Source: Methanomassiliicoccales archaeon | Lineage (GTDB): Archaea; Thermoplasmatota; Thermoplasmata; RBG-16-68-12; SOIM01 | Assembly: GCA_030593885.1 (NCBI GenBank) | Contig: JAUVGH010000009.1 | Span: 1 to 56,817 of the forward strand | Direction of reading: 5' to 3' | Length of the DNA: 56,817 nt | Shown: piece after piece, positions 16,532-25,255 of the stretch | Position numbering within the stretch: the stretch's first letter is position 1 | Layout of the letters: the number at the start of each line of letters is the position of its first letter | Made by a program: the position numbers and the translations under genes | Notes under the pieces: generated by a model | Told to the model about the DNA's origin: nothing | The model's database searches: none | What the model saw: the letters and a program-made list of their open reading frames with translations, nothing else

Positions 16532-17248
16532 TTGCAACCAGGTCAAATGGCTTATGATAGGGCAATAACGGTGTTCTCGCCCGACGGCAGACTGTTCCAG
16601 GTGGAGTACGCAAGGGTCGCCGTTACAAGGGGCACCACAACTGCAGGCATCAAGTTCGCCAAGGGAATCGTCCTCATGGCCGATAAGAACATCGCGAGCA
16701 GGCTGATGGAACCCGATTCCATTGAGAAGATCTTCCAGATCGATGAGCACATCGGATGTGCCACGTCTGGACTTGTCGCCGATGCAAGGGCTCTGGTCGA
16801 CTATGCGCGGGTCGCATCTCAGATCAACAAGGTCACGTACGACGAGAAGATTGCGGTGGACGTGCTGGTAAAGAAGATATGTGATTTCAAACAGAACTAC
16901 ACCCAGTACGGCGGCGTCAGGCCTTTCGGTACTGCCCTTCTGGTGGGTGGATGGGACGAGTCGGGATCAAGACTCTTCGAGACCGACCCAAGCGGTGCGT
17001 TGGTCTCCTACAAGGCAGGAAGCATCGGGGCCGGAAGGAACACTGTCCTTGAGATGTTCGAGGAACAGTACAGGGAGGACCTTACGTTCGAAGAAGCGGT
17101 CATGATGGGTCTATCGGGACTCCAGGAGTCGAAGGAAGATAAGCTGGATCCCGAGATGCTTGAGATCGGATACGTCAAAGAGGGCGACACATTCGCCATG
17201 ATGGATAAGAGCGAGATAATGAAGTTCCTGGACAAGCTCGAAACATGA
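16532..17248 (+). CDS. psmA: Proteasome alpha subunit
   Basis: The 238-aa protein shows the alpha-type signature YDRAITVFSPDGRLFQVEYA, the AGIKFAKGIVLMADKN core, and SGALVSYKAGSIGAGRN. Alpha subunits form the outer rings of the 20S proteasome and gate entry through their N-termini. The TTG start gives MQPGQMAYDRA, the usual archaeal gate sequence, and has AAGGTGA upstream; the ATG six codons in would remove the gate. It lacks the catalytic Thr-1 of beta subunits, as expected. No beta subunit gene is in the window. SBDS follows immediately. Confidence 0.97.
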   Translation: MQPGQMAYDRAITVFSPDGRLFQVEYARVAVTRGTTTAGIKFAKGIVLMADKNIASRLMEPDSIEKIFQIDEHIGCATSGLVADARALVDYARVASQINKVTYDEKIAVDVLVKKICDFKQNYTQYGGVRPFGTALLVGGWDESGSRLFETDPSGALVSYKAGSIGAGRNTVLEMFEEQYREDLTFEEAVMMGLSGLQESKEDKLDPEMLEIGYVKEGDTFAMMDKSEIMKFLDKLET

Positions 17249-17260
17249 TAGTTGAGTTTC

Positions 17261-17986
17261 ATGGTTAAAGAACTCAGAAAGGACCGTGGATTGGGGATTT
17301 TTGAGGGCAAGATCATCGCAAGGTTCGAGAGGGAAGGAGAATCTTTTGAAGTGGTCGTTGAGCCAGACGTGGTCCAGGCCATAAGGGACGGCGAGGAGGC
17401 CGACCTGGAGAAAGGGTTGACCATTGACACCATTTTTAGGGATGCCAAGAAAGGAACTAGATCCTCCGAGGAGAAAATGGAGGCGATCTTCGGGACCACC
17501 GACCCGCTGGAGGTCGCAAGAACAATCATAGAAAAGGGCGAGATCCAGGTCACGACAGACCAGCGAAGGAAGATGCTGGAGGCCAAGAAGAAGGCCATTA
17601 TCAGTACCATCGCAAGGAACGCCATCAACCCGCAGACAAGCACTCCTCATCCTCCACAGAGGATCGAGAACGCCATGGCCGAGGCCAAGGTTCACATTGA
17701 CCCCTTCAAATCCGTCGACGAGCAGGTTCTGGACGTGTTATCGGCATTGCAGCCACTGCTCCCGATCAGGTTCGAGAAGGTCCGGATCGCTGTCAAGTTG
17801 TCAGCAGAGGATTCCGCCAAGTGTTACGGCGACATCAAGGACTCAGGAAAGATCATAAGAGAGGAGTGGCAACCCGACGGTTTCTGGATAGGGGTGGTCG
17901 AGATGCCAGCAGGCCTGCAGAACGACTTTTTCGACAAGCTGAATCAGAAGACAAAGGGCATGGTGGAAACCAAAATAGTTAAATGA
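17261..17986 (+). CDS. sbds: Ribosome maturation protein SBDS/Sdo1
   Basis: The 241-aa protein has the three SBDS domains: the FYSH domain ([20 protein letters not shown] ... [10 protein letters not shown]), a central helical domain ([20 protein letters not shown], with [14 protein letters not shown]), and a C-terminal ferredoxin-like domain ([15 protein letters not shown]). In eukaryotes it releases eIF6 from the 60S subunit; in archaea it clusters with exosome genes, as here, and is thought to act in late 50S maturation. ATG 17261 is the likely start; TTG 17252 is an in-frame alternative three codons upstream. Confidence 0.95.
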   Translation: MVKELRKDRGLGIFEGKIIARFEREGESFEVVVEPDVVQAIRDGEEADLEKGLTIDTIFRDAKKGTRSSEEKMEAIFGTTDPLEVARTIIEKGEIQVTTDQRRKMLEAKKKAIISTIARNAINPQTSTPHPPQRIENAMAEAKVHIDPFKSVDEQVLDVLSALQPLLPIRFEKVRIAVKLSAEDSAKCYGDIKDSGKIIREEWQPDGFWIGVVEMPAGLQNDFFDKLNQKTKGMVETKIVK

Positions 17987-18023
17987 TAGGTCTGCTTTGT
18001 TGCGTGTTGCGCGAGAGAATTAA

Positions 18024-18713
18024 ATGGTGGAGAAAAGTACTGGACGCGAACTTGTAGTTCCTGGTGATCTTCTTGGTTCTACCGATCTGAAACCCGGAAT
18101 GGGTGCTTTTACCGAGGATGGTAAGATCTATGCAGCGTTGCTTGGGATAAAGAACGAGAGATCAGGCTACATCAACATAGTCCCCTTGAGCGGGAGGTAC
18201 ATCCCCCGGCCAGGCGACTCAGTGATAGGGATGGTGACCGATCGCGGTCCGTCCCACTGGCTTCTCGAGATCAACTCGCCCTATCCGGCCCCTTTGCATG
18301 TCAACGAGGTCCCGTGGCGGGTGGATTACGGGGACACGGCCAGATATTTGGATATCGGGAACGTCCTCCTCTTGAAGGTCCTGCTCGTGGACGAGACCAA
18401 GAGGGTGGTCCTGACCATGAAGGAGCACGGTCTGAGGAAGTTGACCGGCGGTCAGATAGTGGAGGTATCACATTCCAAGGTGCCCAGGGTGATTGGCAGA
18501 AAGGGCAGCATGATTTCCCTCATAAAGGAGTTCACCAGGTGCAGGATGTTCGTGGGTCAGAACGGGAGAATATGGATAGATGGAGATATTGATGACATTC
18601 ATAATGCTATCAGCGTTATCAAGAGGATTGAGGAAGAAGCACAAGTGATTGGTTTGACAGAGTCTGTTAAGTCCATGTTGGAAGAGATGTACAGACCTTC
18701 GCCAGCTGAATAA
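18024..18713 (+). CDS. rrp4: Exosome RNA-binding subunit Rrp4
   Basis: The 229-aa protein has the exosome cap architecture: N-terminal domain ([19 protein letters not shown]), an S1 domain ([19 protein letters not shown]), and a KH domain ([20 protein letters not shown], with the GxxG as GRKG, then NGRIWIDGD). Rrp4 forms the RNA entry cap on the Rrp41-Rrp42 hexamer and favours poly(A)-rich substrates. Gene order rrp4-rrp41-rrp42 is the archaeal standard. rrp41 starts 22 nt after its stop. Confidence 0.96.
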   Translation: MVEKSTGRELVVPGDLLGSTDLKPGMGAFTEDGKIYAALLGIKNERSGYINIVPLSGRYIPRPGDSVIGMVTDRGPSHWLLEINSPYPAPLHVNEVPWRVDYGDTARYLDIGNVLLLKVLLVDETKRVVLTMKEHGLRKLTGGQIVEVSHSKVPRVIGRKGSMISLIKEFTRCRMFVGQNGRIWIDGDIDDIHNAISVIKRIEEEAQVIGLTESVKSMLEEMYRPSPAE

Positions 18714-18735
18714 GTTCGTTTTAGAAGGAATTTAT

Positions 18736-19626
18736 ATGGAACCAGAAGTGAAATTGCTAGATGAGAACAAAAGAAGATTAGATGGAAGAGCTGTTGATGA
18801 GTTGCGCCCCATTAAGATAGAGGCCGGTGTGTTGAACCGTGCCGATGGTAGTGCGTATCTTGAGTGGGGCGGTAACAAGGTTCTTGCTGCCGTTTACGGA
18901 CCCAGAGAAGCACATCCCAGGCACAGGCAGGACCCTGCCAAAGCTTTGGTGCAATGCAGGTATAACATGGCGGCTTTTTCGGTGAGCGATAGAAAGAGAC
19001 CGGGACCGGACAGGAGGTCGGTGGAGATCTCCAAGGTAGTATCTGAAGCACTGGGACACGTTGTCTTCAAGGAGCAGTTCCCAAGGACGTCCGTGGACGT
19101 TTTCATAGAGGTACTTCAGGCCGAGGCAGGCACCAGATGCGCCGGACTGACGGCCGCAGCGGTGGCAATGGCAGACGCGGGAATCCCCATGAGGGATCTT
19201 GTGGTCTCGTGCGCCGCGGGAAAGGCTGATGGCACTCTACTTCTCGATCTGGGGAAGGAAGAGGACAATCTGGGAGAGGCGGATCTGCCGGTGGCGATTG
19301 TACCCAGGACCGGAGAGATAGTTCTACTGCAGATGGACGGTCATTTGACCCCAGAGGAGCTCGAAACGTCTTTGAAGAGCGCGATTGACGCTTGTTACAA
19401 GATCTACGAGATCCAGAAGGACGCTCTGAGAAGGAGGTATGCCGTAACCGCCGAACATGAGGACACACCCCCACCACCCAAGGAACCCGAGACTGAAGCG
19501 GACGCACCCCCACCAACCGAGGAGCCTGAGACTGAAGCGGACGCACCCCCACCCACCGAGGAGCCCAAGACCGAAGAGGTTGAGGCCCCTGAACCAGTGG
19601 TCCCCGAGACCCAGGAGGGGAAATAA
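18736..19626 (+). CDS. rrp41: Exosome catalytic subunit Rrp41 with a repetitive acidic tail
   Basis: Residues about 1-240 are the RNase PH-fold catalytic subunit: [38 protein letters not shown], and the catalytic region [20 protein letters not shown]. It degrades RNA 3'-5' using phosphate, and can add tails in reverse. The last ~55 residues are an unusual Pro/Glu/Thr-rich tail built of 13-residue repeats ([13 protein letters not shown] type) encoded by 39-bp direct repeats; typical archaeal Rrp41 ends soon after the fold. The tail is probably disordered and exposed. Its stop overlaps the start of rrp42 by 1 nt. Confidence 0.96.
   Translation: MEPEVKLLDENKRRLDGRAVDELRPIKIEAGVLNRADGSAYLEWGGNKVLAAVYGPREAHPRHRQDPAKALVQCRYNMAAFSVSDRKRPGPDRRSVEISKVVSEALGHVVFKEQFPRTSVDVFIEVLQAEAGTRCAGLTAAAVAMADAGIPMRDLVVSCAAGKADGTLLLDLGKEEDNLGEADLPVAIVPRTGEIVLLQMDGHLTPEELETSLKSAIDACYKIYEIQKDALRRRYAVTAEHEDTPPPPKEPETEADAPPPTEEPETEADAPPPTEEPKTEEVEAPEPVVPETQEGK
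19467..19583 (+). repeat. Three 39-bp tandem repeats in the rrp41 tail
   Basis: Units start at 19467, 19506 and 19545 with a period of 39 bp. Each begins ACCCCCAC and encodes Pro-Pro-Pro, Glu-rich and Ala/Asp residues. Units 1 and 2 are nearly identical, and unit 3 diverges at its end. The length is likely to vary between strains by slippage or unequal recombination. Confidence 0.85.
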
Positions 19627-20399
19627 TGGCAGTGCAGGTCGTCTCAGAACTTACTCGGAACCACGTTCACAAGCTGGCCGCTGACGGGAAGAGGGTCGAT
19701 GGAAGGGGTCCGGACGAGTACAGGCCTTTGAAGATCGAGAAAGGATTCGTCGGCAGTGCAGAGGGTTCGGCCAGGGTTCATCTCGGCAAGACCGAGGTCC
19801 TCGTCGGTATCAAGATGGACTTCGGTGAGCCATACGCGGATTCGCCCAACAAGGGCGTTCTGATAACTGCCGCTGAACTCATACCCATGGCAAGCCCCGA
19901 CTTCGAAGCGGGACCTCCCAGGGAGAAGGCAATCGAACTGGCCCGCGTGGTCGACCGAGGTATCCGAGGGACCAAGACGGTCGATCTGGAGAAACTCTGC
20001 ATCGAACCGGGAGAGAAGGTGTGGTTACTGTTCATGGACATGCACATACTTGATTACGACGGGAACCTCTTTGACGCGTGTTCGTACGGTGTCCTCGGCG
20101 GTCTGTCTAACACAATCGTTCCGGCATCCAAACTGGAGGCGGAGGATTATCCACTTGAGATACAGCATCAGCCACTCTCCGTCACCGCTGTCAAGATCGG
20201 AAATGCGATCTTCCTCGACCCATCCTTGCAGGAGGAGCAGGTCGCTGACGCACGCCTGACCGTGGCCACGGATGAGAACGGGGACGTAAGGGCCATGCAG
20301 AAAGGCTTAAACGGAAGTTTCACGTTTGATGAGATCAAGGAAATCGTCGATCGTGCCAGAAAGGCCGGTGACGAGCTCAGGAAGCAGATAGTGGGATAG
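19626..20399 (+). CDS. rrp42: Exosome non-catalytic subunit Rrp42
   Basis: The 257-aa protein is the second RNase PH-like subunit: KRVDGRGPDEYRPLKIEKG, VLVGIKMDFGEPYADSP, LARVVDRGIRGTKTVDLEKL, and the LLFMDMHILDYDGNLFDACS core. Rrp42 lacks the phosphorolytic residues but is needed to form the active site and RNA channel with Rrp41. It begins on the last base of the rrp41 stop codon (TAATG overlap), which suggests translational coupling and equal dosage. rpl37ae follows with 2 nt between. Confidence 0.96.
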   Translation: MAVQVVSELTRNHVHKLAADGKRVDGRGPDEYRPLKIEKGFVGSAEGSARVHLGKTEVLVGIKMDFGEPYADSPNKGVLITAAELIPMASPDFEAGPPREKAIELARVVDRGIRGTKTVDLEKLCIEPGEKVWLLFMDMHILDYDGNLFDACSYGVLGGLSNTIVPASKLEAEDYPLEIQHQPLSVTAVKIGNAIFLDPSLQEEQVADARLTVATDENGDVRAMQKGLNGSFTFDEIKEIVDRARKAGDELRKQIVG

Positions 20400-20401
20400 A
20401 G

Positions 20402-20701
20402 ATGGCGAAACGGACCAAAAAGGTCGGAGCTGCCGGCAAATACGGTGCCAGATACGGCGTTCGAGTCCGAAAGAGGTTGAAGAAGATCGAAGCGGACAAG
20501 TCCAAACGCTACCCATGCCCCCGGTGTAATCAAGAGTCGGTCAAGAGACGAGGCACCGGGATATGGAAATGCGCAAGGTGCGATCTGGTGTTCGCCGGCG
20601 GTGCATTCAGGCCATTCGTCTCCCCAAGCTTCCGAAGAGAGGCAGTTACCAGTCCTCAGATGATGGAAGAGGAATCCGAGGAGGAAAGCGAGAATGTATA
20701 A
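20402..20701 (+). CDS. rpl37ae: Ribosomal protein L37Ae (eL43)
   Basis: The 99-aa protein starts with the typical KRTKKVGAAGKYGARYGVR and contains a zinc ribbon with two CxxC pairs: YPCPRCNQESVKRRGTGIWKCARCD. The FAGGAFRP motif follows. It is a small 50S subunit protein. The acidic C-terminus (MMEEESEEESENV) is longer than usual. Its last codons overlap the rpoP start by 8 nt. Confidence 0.95.
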   Translation: MAKRTKKVGAAGKYGARYGVRVRKRLKKIEADKSKRYPCPRCNQESVKRRGTGIWKCARCDLVFAGGAFRPFVSPSFRREAVTSPQMMEEESEEESENV

Positions 20702-20828
20702 GTGTGCCAGGTGCCAAGAACCCATCCTCACCAGCCTGAACACGGTTGGGATCCAGTGCAAGAAATGCGGCTCCAAGGTCTTCTACAAGGAAAGGCCGAA
20801 CGTCAAGAAGATCGTGAGAGCACGATAG
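20694..20828 (+). CDS. rpoP: RNA polymerase subunit P (Rpb12-like)
   Basis: The 44-aa protein is below usual ORF-length cut-offs but unmistakable: MYKCARCQEPI forms the first zinc knuckle, VGIQCKKCGSKVFYKERP the second, and a basic KKIVRAR end follows. It is the archaeal homologue of Rpb12, a zinc-ribbon subunit stabilising the Rpb3/Rpb11-like platform and the open complex. ATG 20694 lies within the end of rpl37ae, 8 nt overlap. pcc1 begins one base after its stop. Confidence 0.93.
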   Translation: MYKCARCQEPILTSLNTVGIQCKKCGSKVFYKERPNVKKIVRAR

Positions 20829-20829
20829 G

Positions 20830-21072
20830 ATGAGGAGAGCCGAGATCGTCCTGAGCGGCGATGAAGCGAACCTTGTTCAGCAGGTCCTAGCTCCTGAATC
20901 TGGCAGGGAACTCCCGAGGACAAAGGCGTCGGTGGTGAGGGAGGGCGACAAGACTCTCTTGAAGATAGAGACCGAGGATACGAGCGCACTCAGGGCAGCA
21001 TTGAACTCCTTCGTTCGATGGGGAGCCCTTGCATCTGACATTGGTGAAGAGGTGAAGTCTAATGAGCGGTGA
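20830..21072 (+). CDS. pcc1: KEOPS complex subunit Pcc1
   Basis: The 80-aa protein matches Pcc1 in length and pattern: AEIVLSGDEANLVQQVLAPE, then KASVVREGDKTLLKIETEDTSALRAALNSFVRW. Pcc1 dimerises and helps bind tRNA within KEOPS, which makes the t6A modification at position 37 of ANN-decoding tRNAs, including the initiator tRNA in this window. Pcc1 beside rpoP and prefoldin is the common archaeal order. Its 3' end overlaps pfdB by 11 nt. Confidence 0.9.
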   Translation: MRRAEIVLSGDEANLVQQVLAPESGRELPRTKASVVREGDKTLLKIETEDTSALRAALNSFVRWGALASDIGEEVKSNER

Positions 21073-21424
21073 GATATCCCCTCAAATGCAGAATCAGATT
21101 GCCCAGCTGCAGCAGCTTCAACAGCAGCTCCAGGTCATCGCAACCCAGAGGGCGCAGCTGGAGGCCAAGGAGAGAGAGATCGAAAGCACGCTTGAGGAAC
21201 TGAAGAAGACCAAGGACGATACTCCTGTATACAAGAGCATTGGGACCCTTCTCATCAAGGCGGACAACAAGAAGGAGCTGCAGAAGGAACTGGATGAGCA
21301 CAAGGAGACCATCGGTGTCAGGGTCAAGACCTTGAAGAAGCAGGAGACCACGCTCAGCGAGAGGTACCAGGGTCTTGGTGAGAAGCTCAACGAGGCGTTG
21401 AAGGGCAGCGGAGGAGTTAACTGA
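21062..21424 (+). CDS. pfdB: Prefoldin beta subunit
   Basis: The 120-aa protein has long coiled-coil helices at both ends (QNQIAQLQQLQQQLQVIATQ and KTLKKQETTLSERYQ) and the central hairpin VYKSIGTLLIKADNKKEL that forms the beta-barrel platform. Beta subunits surround two alpha subunits in the jellyfish-shaped chaperone that hands unfolded proteins to the thermosome. It is the last gene of the superoperon; a new promoter follows at 21461. Confidence 0.95.
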   Translation: MSGEISPQMQNQIAQLQQLQQQLQVIATQRAQLEAKEREIESTLEELKKTKDDTPVYKSIGTLLIKADNKKELQKELDEHKETIGVRVKTLKKQETTLSERYQGLGEKLNEALKGSGGVN

Positions 21425-21460
21425 TCATCCTTTTTCGCAATCCGTGGACGTAATCCAAAC

Positions 21461-21470
21461 TCTTATATCG
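21461..21470 (+). promoter_or_regulatory. TATA box of the DUF106-cmk-cbf5 unit
   Basis: TCTTATATCG lies 29-32 nt before the tandem ATGs at 21490 and 21493, consistent with a leaderless start of a separate transcript after pfdB. Confidence 0.6.
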
Positions 21471-21489
21471 CAATCACTCTTTTTCCGAG

Positions 21490-22149
21490 ATGATGGTAGA
21501 AGAGGCTGAACAGGCGCGCAAGTCCGGGGGCGTATCCAGGTTCGTCATGATGTTCATGATCATGCTGACCTTTCTGATCATCCTTAACCCCGAGATGAGG
21601 TCAGCCCTTGGGAACGGGATGTCCGTGGTCATGAACCCTGTCATCGGGTTCGGCGGTGCGTATCCTCTTTTGACACTTCTCATCGCTGGTATGATGACCA
21701 GCTCCATATCGATCCTCGGAAGGCATTTCTTCGTTGACTGGGTGGAAATGGCCAGGAACCAGAAGGTCATGTCCGCCTTCAACAAGGAGAGACGGGAGGC
21801 GATGATGTCCCAGAACATGGCCAAACTGAAGAGGCTCAACGAGATGTCTCCCGAGATCATGCAGAAGGGTATGAGCCAGTCCATGAACCAGCTGAAACCT
21901 ATGGCATTCACCATGATCATAATAATCATAATCTTCTCCTGGCTATACAGCTTTGTGGCCGACTTCGCAATAGATCCCAAGTTCTCGGTTCCCTGGGCCT
22001 TCAACACCAATATGCTCGGTTCCACACTTCTTCCCAATTGGGTCCTCGTGTATGCCTTGATATCCATCCCGTTCGGTCAGGTGATCCAGAGGATCCTCAA
22101 ATTCTTCAGTTTCAAGAAGAAGCTTCGGGAAAGAGGTGTCCTGGAGTAG
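21490..22149 (+). CDS. DUF106 / EMC3-TMCO1 family membrane insertase
   Basis: The 219-aa membrane protein has three to four membrane segments: about residues 18-36, 52-75, 138-158 and 183-203. A cytosolic coiled-coil hairpin lies between the second and third (MARNQKVMSAFNKERREAMM ... MAKLKRLNEMSPEIMQK). This is the Oxa1-superfamily DUF106 layout, the archaeal counterpart of YidC, Get1 and EMC3, involved in membrane protein insertion. It heads a unit with cmk, starting 12 nt downstream, and cbf5; the same order is common in euryarchaea. Confidence 0.88.
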   Translation: MMVEEAEQARKSGGVSRFVMMFMIMLTFLIILNPEMRSALGNGMSVVMNPVIGFGGAYPLLTLLIAGMMTSSISILGRHFFVDWVEMARNQKVMSAFNKERREAMMSQNMAKLKRLNEMSPEIMQKGMSQSMNQLKPMAFTMIIIIIIFSWLYSFVADFAIDPKFSVPWAFNTNMLGSTLLPNWVLVYALISIPFGQVIQRILKFFSFKKKLRERGVLE

Positions 22150-22161
22150 GGTGTGGAGTCC

Positions 22162-22713
22162 ATGATAGTCACCATCAGTGGACCTCCTGGAAGCGGCAAG
22201 ACCACCGTTGCGGAGCTCCTGGCCAAGAGAACCGATTTTGAACTGATATCTGCCGGGAAGAGGTTCCGTGAGATGGCTCGGGAAAGAGACCTTTCCCTAC
22301 CTGACTTTGGAGCTCTGGCCAAGGAAGATTTCTCTATCGACAGGGAACTGGATGAGGAGATCGTTCGGCGGGTCAGATCCGCCATCGAGGATGGCAAGAG
22401 CGCGGTGGTGGACGGTCGTCTCACCGGCCAGATGCTCAAGAGGGAAGGGATAGAGTCCCTGAGGATATGGATCGATTGCCCCCTGGATGTCCGGGCCGAG
22501 AGGGTCGGCGAGAGGGATGGAAAGGAGTTCGCCCGAGCAAGGGAGGATATCCTCGAAAGAGAGAACCTGGAGGGAGAGAGATACCATTCGATCTACAACA
22601 TGAAGCTCAGGGACCCGCACGTATACCACCTTGTGCTCGACTCACACTGCGAAACGCCGGAGGACATCGTGGGCATCATCTTGGACAAAGTGGAGGATAT
22701 TGGCGATCTGTGA
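22162..22713 (+). CDS. cmk: Cytidylate kinase
   Basis: The 183-aa protein starts with a P-loop: MIVTISGPPGSGKTTVAELL. It then shows the archaeal type-2 cytidylate kinase pattern: FELISAGKRFREMARERDL, VDGRLTGQML and the LID-like arginines in RAERVGERDGK. It phosphorylates CMP and dCMP with ATP. GTG 22153 is an in-frame alternative three codons upstream, but ATG 22162 follows GGTGTGGAG and starts at the first beta strand. Confidence 0.93.
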   Translation: MIVTISGPPGSGKTTVAELLAKRTDFELISAGKRFREMARERDLSLPDFGALAKEDFSIDRELDEEIVRRVRSAIEDGKSAVVDGRLTGQMLKREGIESLRIWIDCPLDVRAERVGERDGKEFARAREDILERENLEGERYHSIYNMKLRDPHVYHLVLDSHCETPEDIVGIILDKVEDIGDL

Positions 22714-22723
22714 GTGTTGTACC

Positions 22724-23659
22724 ATGGGCAAGAGACCTGAGGATAGATCGGTCGAGGAGCTTCTGAATCTTGGATTCATCAATGTTGACAAGCCCTCAGG
22801 CCCGACATCGCACCAGGTCTCCGCCTGGGTGAAACTGATAGTGGGCGTGGAAAAGGCAGGTCATGGTGGTACTCTGGATCCCAGGGTGACCGGCGTTCTT
22901 CCGGTGGCGCTCAACGATTCGGCGAGAGCGCTGCAGGCATTGCTGGTCGGCGACAAGGAGTACGTCGGGGTCATGCATCTCCATCAGGATGTTGAGAGGA
23001 AGAAGGTCGAAGGCATGTTCACCGATTTCACCGGCGAGATATTCCAATTCCCACCTGTCCGATCCGCAGTGAAGAGGGAGATGAGGAAGAGGACGATATA
23101 TGAGCTGGAGCTTCTGGAGTCCGAAGGAAGGGACTGGCTCTTCAGGGTTAGATGCGAGTCCGGCACTTACATACGGACATTGTGCAAGGACATCGGGGAG
23201 GCCTTGGGCATCGGAGGCCAAATGAAGGACCTGAGAAGGACAAGGACCGCTTCACTTACGGAGAAAGAGTCGCACAAGCTCCAGGACCTGAAAGATGCTT
23301 GGATAGCCTGGGAGTCCGATGAGGACGACGGGCCTTTGAGGGAGATCATCCGGCCCATGGAGGTGCTTCTGGACCATCTGCCAAAGGTCATCATTAAGGA
23401 CACCGCTGTCGACGCGATTTGTCATGGTGCTGATCTTGCTGTGACGGGCATTTCCGGGATAGATGGCACATTCGCGAAGGGCGAACTGGTCGGTGTCATG
23501 TCGAAACTGGGGGAGGGTGTTGCTCTGGGTAAGAGTCTGATGGCCTCGGATAAAGCGCTTTCTGAATCCAGTGGTCTCGCCGTGGACACCGCAAGGGTTC
23601 TCATGTCTCCCGGTACCTATCCTAGACTGTGGAAGAGTCATGCTAAGAAGAGTGGTTGA
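22724..23659 (+). CDS. cbf5: H/ACA pseudouridine synthase Cbf5 (TruB family)
   Basis: The 311-aa protein contains the TruB catalytic core: INVDKPSGPTSHQVSAWVK, then GHGGTLDPRVTGVLPVAL with the catalytic Asp, YVGVMHLHQDV, and RVRCESGTYIRTLCKDIGEAL. A C-terminal PUA domain (LPKVIIKDTAVDAICHGADL ... LVGVMSKLGEGVALGKSLM) follows. Cbf5 works with Nop10, Gar1, L7Ae and guide RNAs, and alone on tRNA U55. ATG 22724 matches the family start; the open frame begins upstream inside cmk. tRNA-Ser follows 75 nt downstream. Confidence 0.95.
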   Translation: MGKRPEDRSVEELLNLGFINVDKPSGPTSHQVSAWVKLIVGVEKAGHGGTLDPRVTGVLPVALNDSARALQALLVGDKEYVGVMHLHQDVERKKVEGMFTDFTGEIFQFPPVRSAVKREMRKRTIYELELLESEGRDWLFRVRCESGTYIRTLCKDIGEALGIGGQMKDLRRTRTASLTEKESHKLQDLKDAWIAWESDEDDGPLREIIRPMEVLLDHLPKVIIKDTAVDAICHGADLAVTGISGIDGTFAKGELVGVMSKLGEGVALGKSLMASDKALSESSGLAVDTARVLMSPGTYPRLWKSHAKKSG

Positions 23660-23733
23660 TGATATCGACCCAGCAAGATAGTTTTTTATGGATAACCTCA
23701 ATAGTGTTCTCTCTGGTTTGCTGCACGTAAAAT

Positions 23734-23818
23734 GCCGAGGTGGCTCAGCCTGGTACGGCGCGAGCCTGGAAAGCTCGTGAGGGTTTCCCTCTCGGGAGTT
23801 CGAATCTCCCCCTCGGCG
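23734..23818 (+). tRNA. tRNA-Ser (GGA)
   Basis: Acceptor GCCGAGG pairs with CCTCGGC and is followed by discriminator G, the serine identity base. The anticodon arm is CGAGC-CTGGAAA-GCTCG, giving anticodon GGA. The long variable arm (TGAGGGTTTCCCTC) is a class II feature. No intron or encoded CCA is present. GTTTTTTATG at 23681 is a likely TATA box. The last 14 nt before the discriminator reappear at 27359, making this tRNA a candidate integration site. Confidence 0.95.
23804..23817 (+). repeat. tRNA-Ser 3' end, left copy of a 14-nt direct repeat
   Basis: ATCTCCCCCTCGGC, the end of the T arm plus the acceptor strand, is repeated exactly at 27359-27372. tRNA 3' ends are the usual attachment sites of archaeal integrative elements, so this may be an attL-like boundary. 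Confidence 0.6.
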
Positions 23819-23932
23819 TCAAATCAAAGGTCAAGATCCCCTAGGAACTATACACTGCTCAATGAAGCCGGTATGAGTGTCTTTCTCGTAATCATTGGCC
23901 GCACAACTGCTTTGAATCTGCAAGGCCCGTGA

Positions 23933-25255
23933 TTAGAACATTAGTTGCAGACCGACTGAGACCATCAACAGAGCGGTCGCCGCAAGCAGAGTTATGATCA
24001 TGAAGGGGAATGCTTTGACGAAGAATTCACGGAACCCGATGGGGAATCCGAATTTCTCCGATAACCCGACGGCCACCAGATTTGCAGAAGCACCTACTAA
24101 AGAGCCGTTACCACCGAGACAAGCCCCGATGGAAAGGGCCCACCACATTGGATTGACGTGGAATGAAGCCAACTGGGTGGCATATATCGGGCTTGCGGCC
24201 AAAGCTGCTATCAGTGGTATCATGGTGGCAGTGGCAGGTATGTTGTTCATAATGGTGGACGCGAAAGCTGAAACCCATAATATGAAAATGAGCGCAACGA
24301 AGAGGTTGCCACCTGTGAGAGCTTCCAATCCTCCCGCGAGCAGGTCCATGATTCCCACCTCCACCACACCTCCGACCAGTATGAAGAGTCCGACGAAAAA
24401 GAAGAGGGTGGACCAATGGACATGCTGTAAAGCATCCCCGGGATGAATCCCTGCCCAGACCAAGATGGTGATGGCCCCCATTAAGGCTACAACCGCGATT
24501 GGAATGTGGAGAGCGTGATGAACCAGGAATAAGACAATCACAGCCCCGAACACTATCATCGACTTCTTCAGAACCGGCATGTTCTTGATTTCCTTCCACT
24601 CATCTCTTTCCATCAGAAGCTCTACGTGCTTGGGTTCCTGCTTCAGATCCTCTTTGTACATCCACTTTAGAAGAAAGATCGAAAGGAGCATTGTTACGAT
24701 TATTATGGGGCCTATGTTGAGGATGAACGTCAGAAACGGTATATCCGCATAGCTTGCTATCATGATATTGGGAGGATCTCCGATCACTGTCGACGCACCA
24801 CCAATGTTCGATGCCAGTATCTCTGCCATTATCAGGGGTGTGGCCTTTATTTCCAGCGTATTGGCGATCGTAACAGTGATGGGAATCATTAGGAGGACGG
24901 TCGTAACATTGTCCAAGAAGGCTGATGCTACTGCTGTTGCCATCACAAACATCAGCATTATCTTCCAAACGTCCCCTTTGGCTATTTTCGCCATCTTTAT
25001 GGCGATGCACTCAAAGAAGCCGGTTTCCATGATCACGCCAACGATGATCATCATCCCCAGAAGAAGGCCAATGGTGTTGAAATCGATGGCACCGAAACCT
25101 TTCGAGGTATCGTAGAAACCCATCAGTGTCCCTGCAATGATCATGAGCATCGCACCGAAGAGGGCCGCGGTTGTTCTGTGCAGCTTCTCGGATGCTATCA
25201 GAACGAAGGTGAATACGAAGATGATGCCGGTGACTATCTGCACATCAGTAGCCAT
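23933..25255 (-). CDS. ArsB/NhaD-type ion transporter
   Basis: The 440-aa membrane protein has about 11 hydrophobic segments. It carries the two-fold family features: SAFLDNVTTVLLMIPIT in the first half with LASNIGGASTVIGDPPNIMIAS, and ASTIMNNIPATATMIPL in the second with GACLGGNGSLVGASANLVA. These match the ion-transporter superfamily of ArsB arsenite and NhaD Na+/H+ transporters. No arsenic genes are nearby, so cation or organic-acid transport is as likely. It overlaps the upstream Usp gene by 11 nt, suggesting coupled expression; Usp proteins often accompany such transporters. It lies inside the tRNA-Ser islet. Confidence 0.87.
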   Translation of the reverse strand: MATDVQIVTGIIFVFTFVLIASEKLHRTTAALFGAMLMIIAGTLMGFYDTSKGFGAIDFNTIGLLLGMMIIVGVIMETGFFECIAIKMAKIAKGDVWKIMLMFVMATAVASAFLDNVTTVLLMIPITVTIANTLEIKATPLIMAEILASNIGGASTVIGDPPNIMIASYADIPFLTFILNIGPIIIVTMLLSIFLLKWMYKEDLKQEPKHVELLMERDEWKEIKNMPVLKKSMIVFGAVIVLFLVHHALHIPIAVVALMGAITILVWAGIHPGDALQHVHWSTLFFFVGLFILVGGVVEVGIMDLLAGGLEALTGGNLFVALIFILWVSAFASTIMNNIPATATMIPLIAALAASPIYATQLASFHVNPMWWALSIGACLGGNGSLVGASANLVAVGLSEKFGFPIGFREFFVKAFPFMIITLLAATALLMVSVGLQLMF

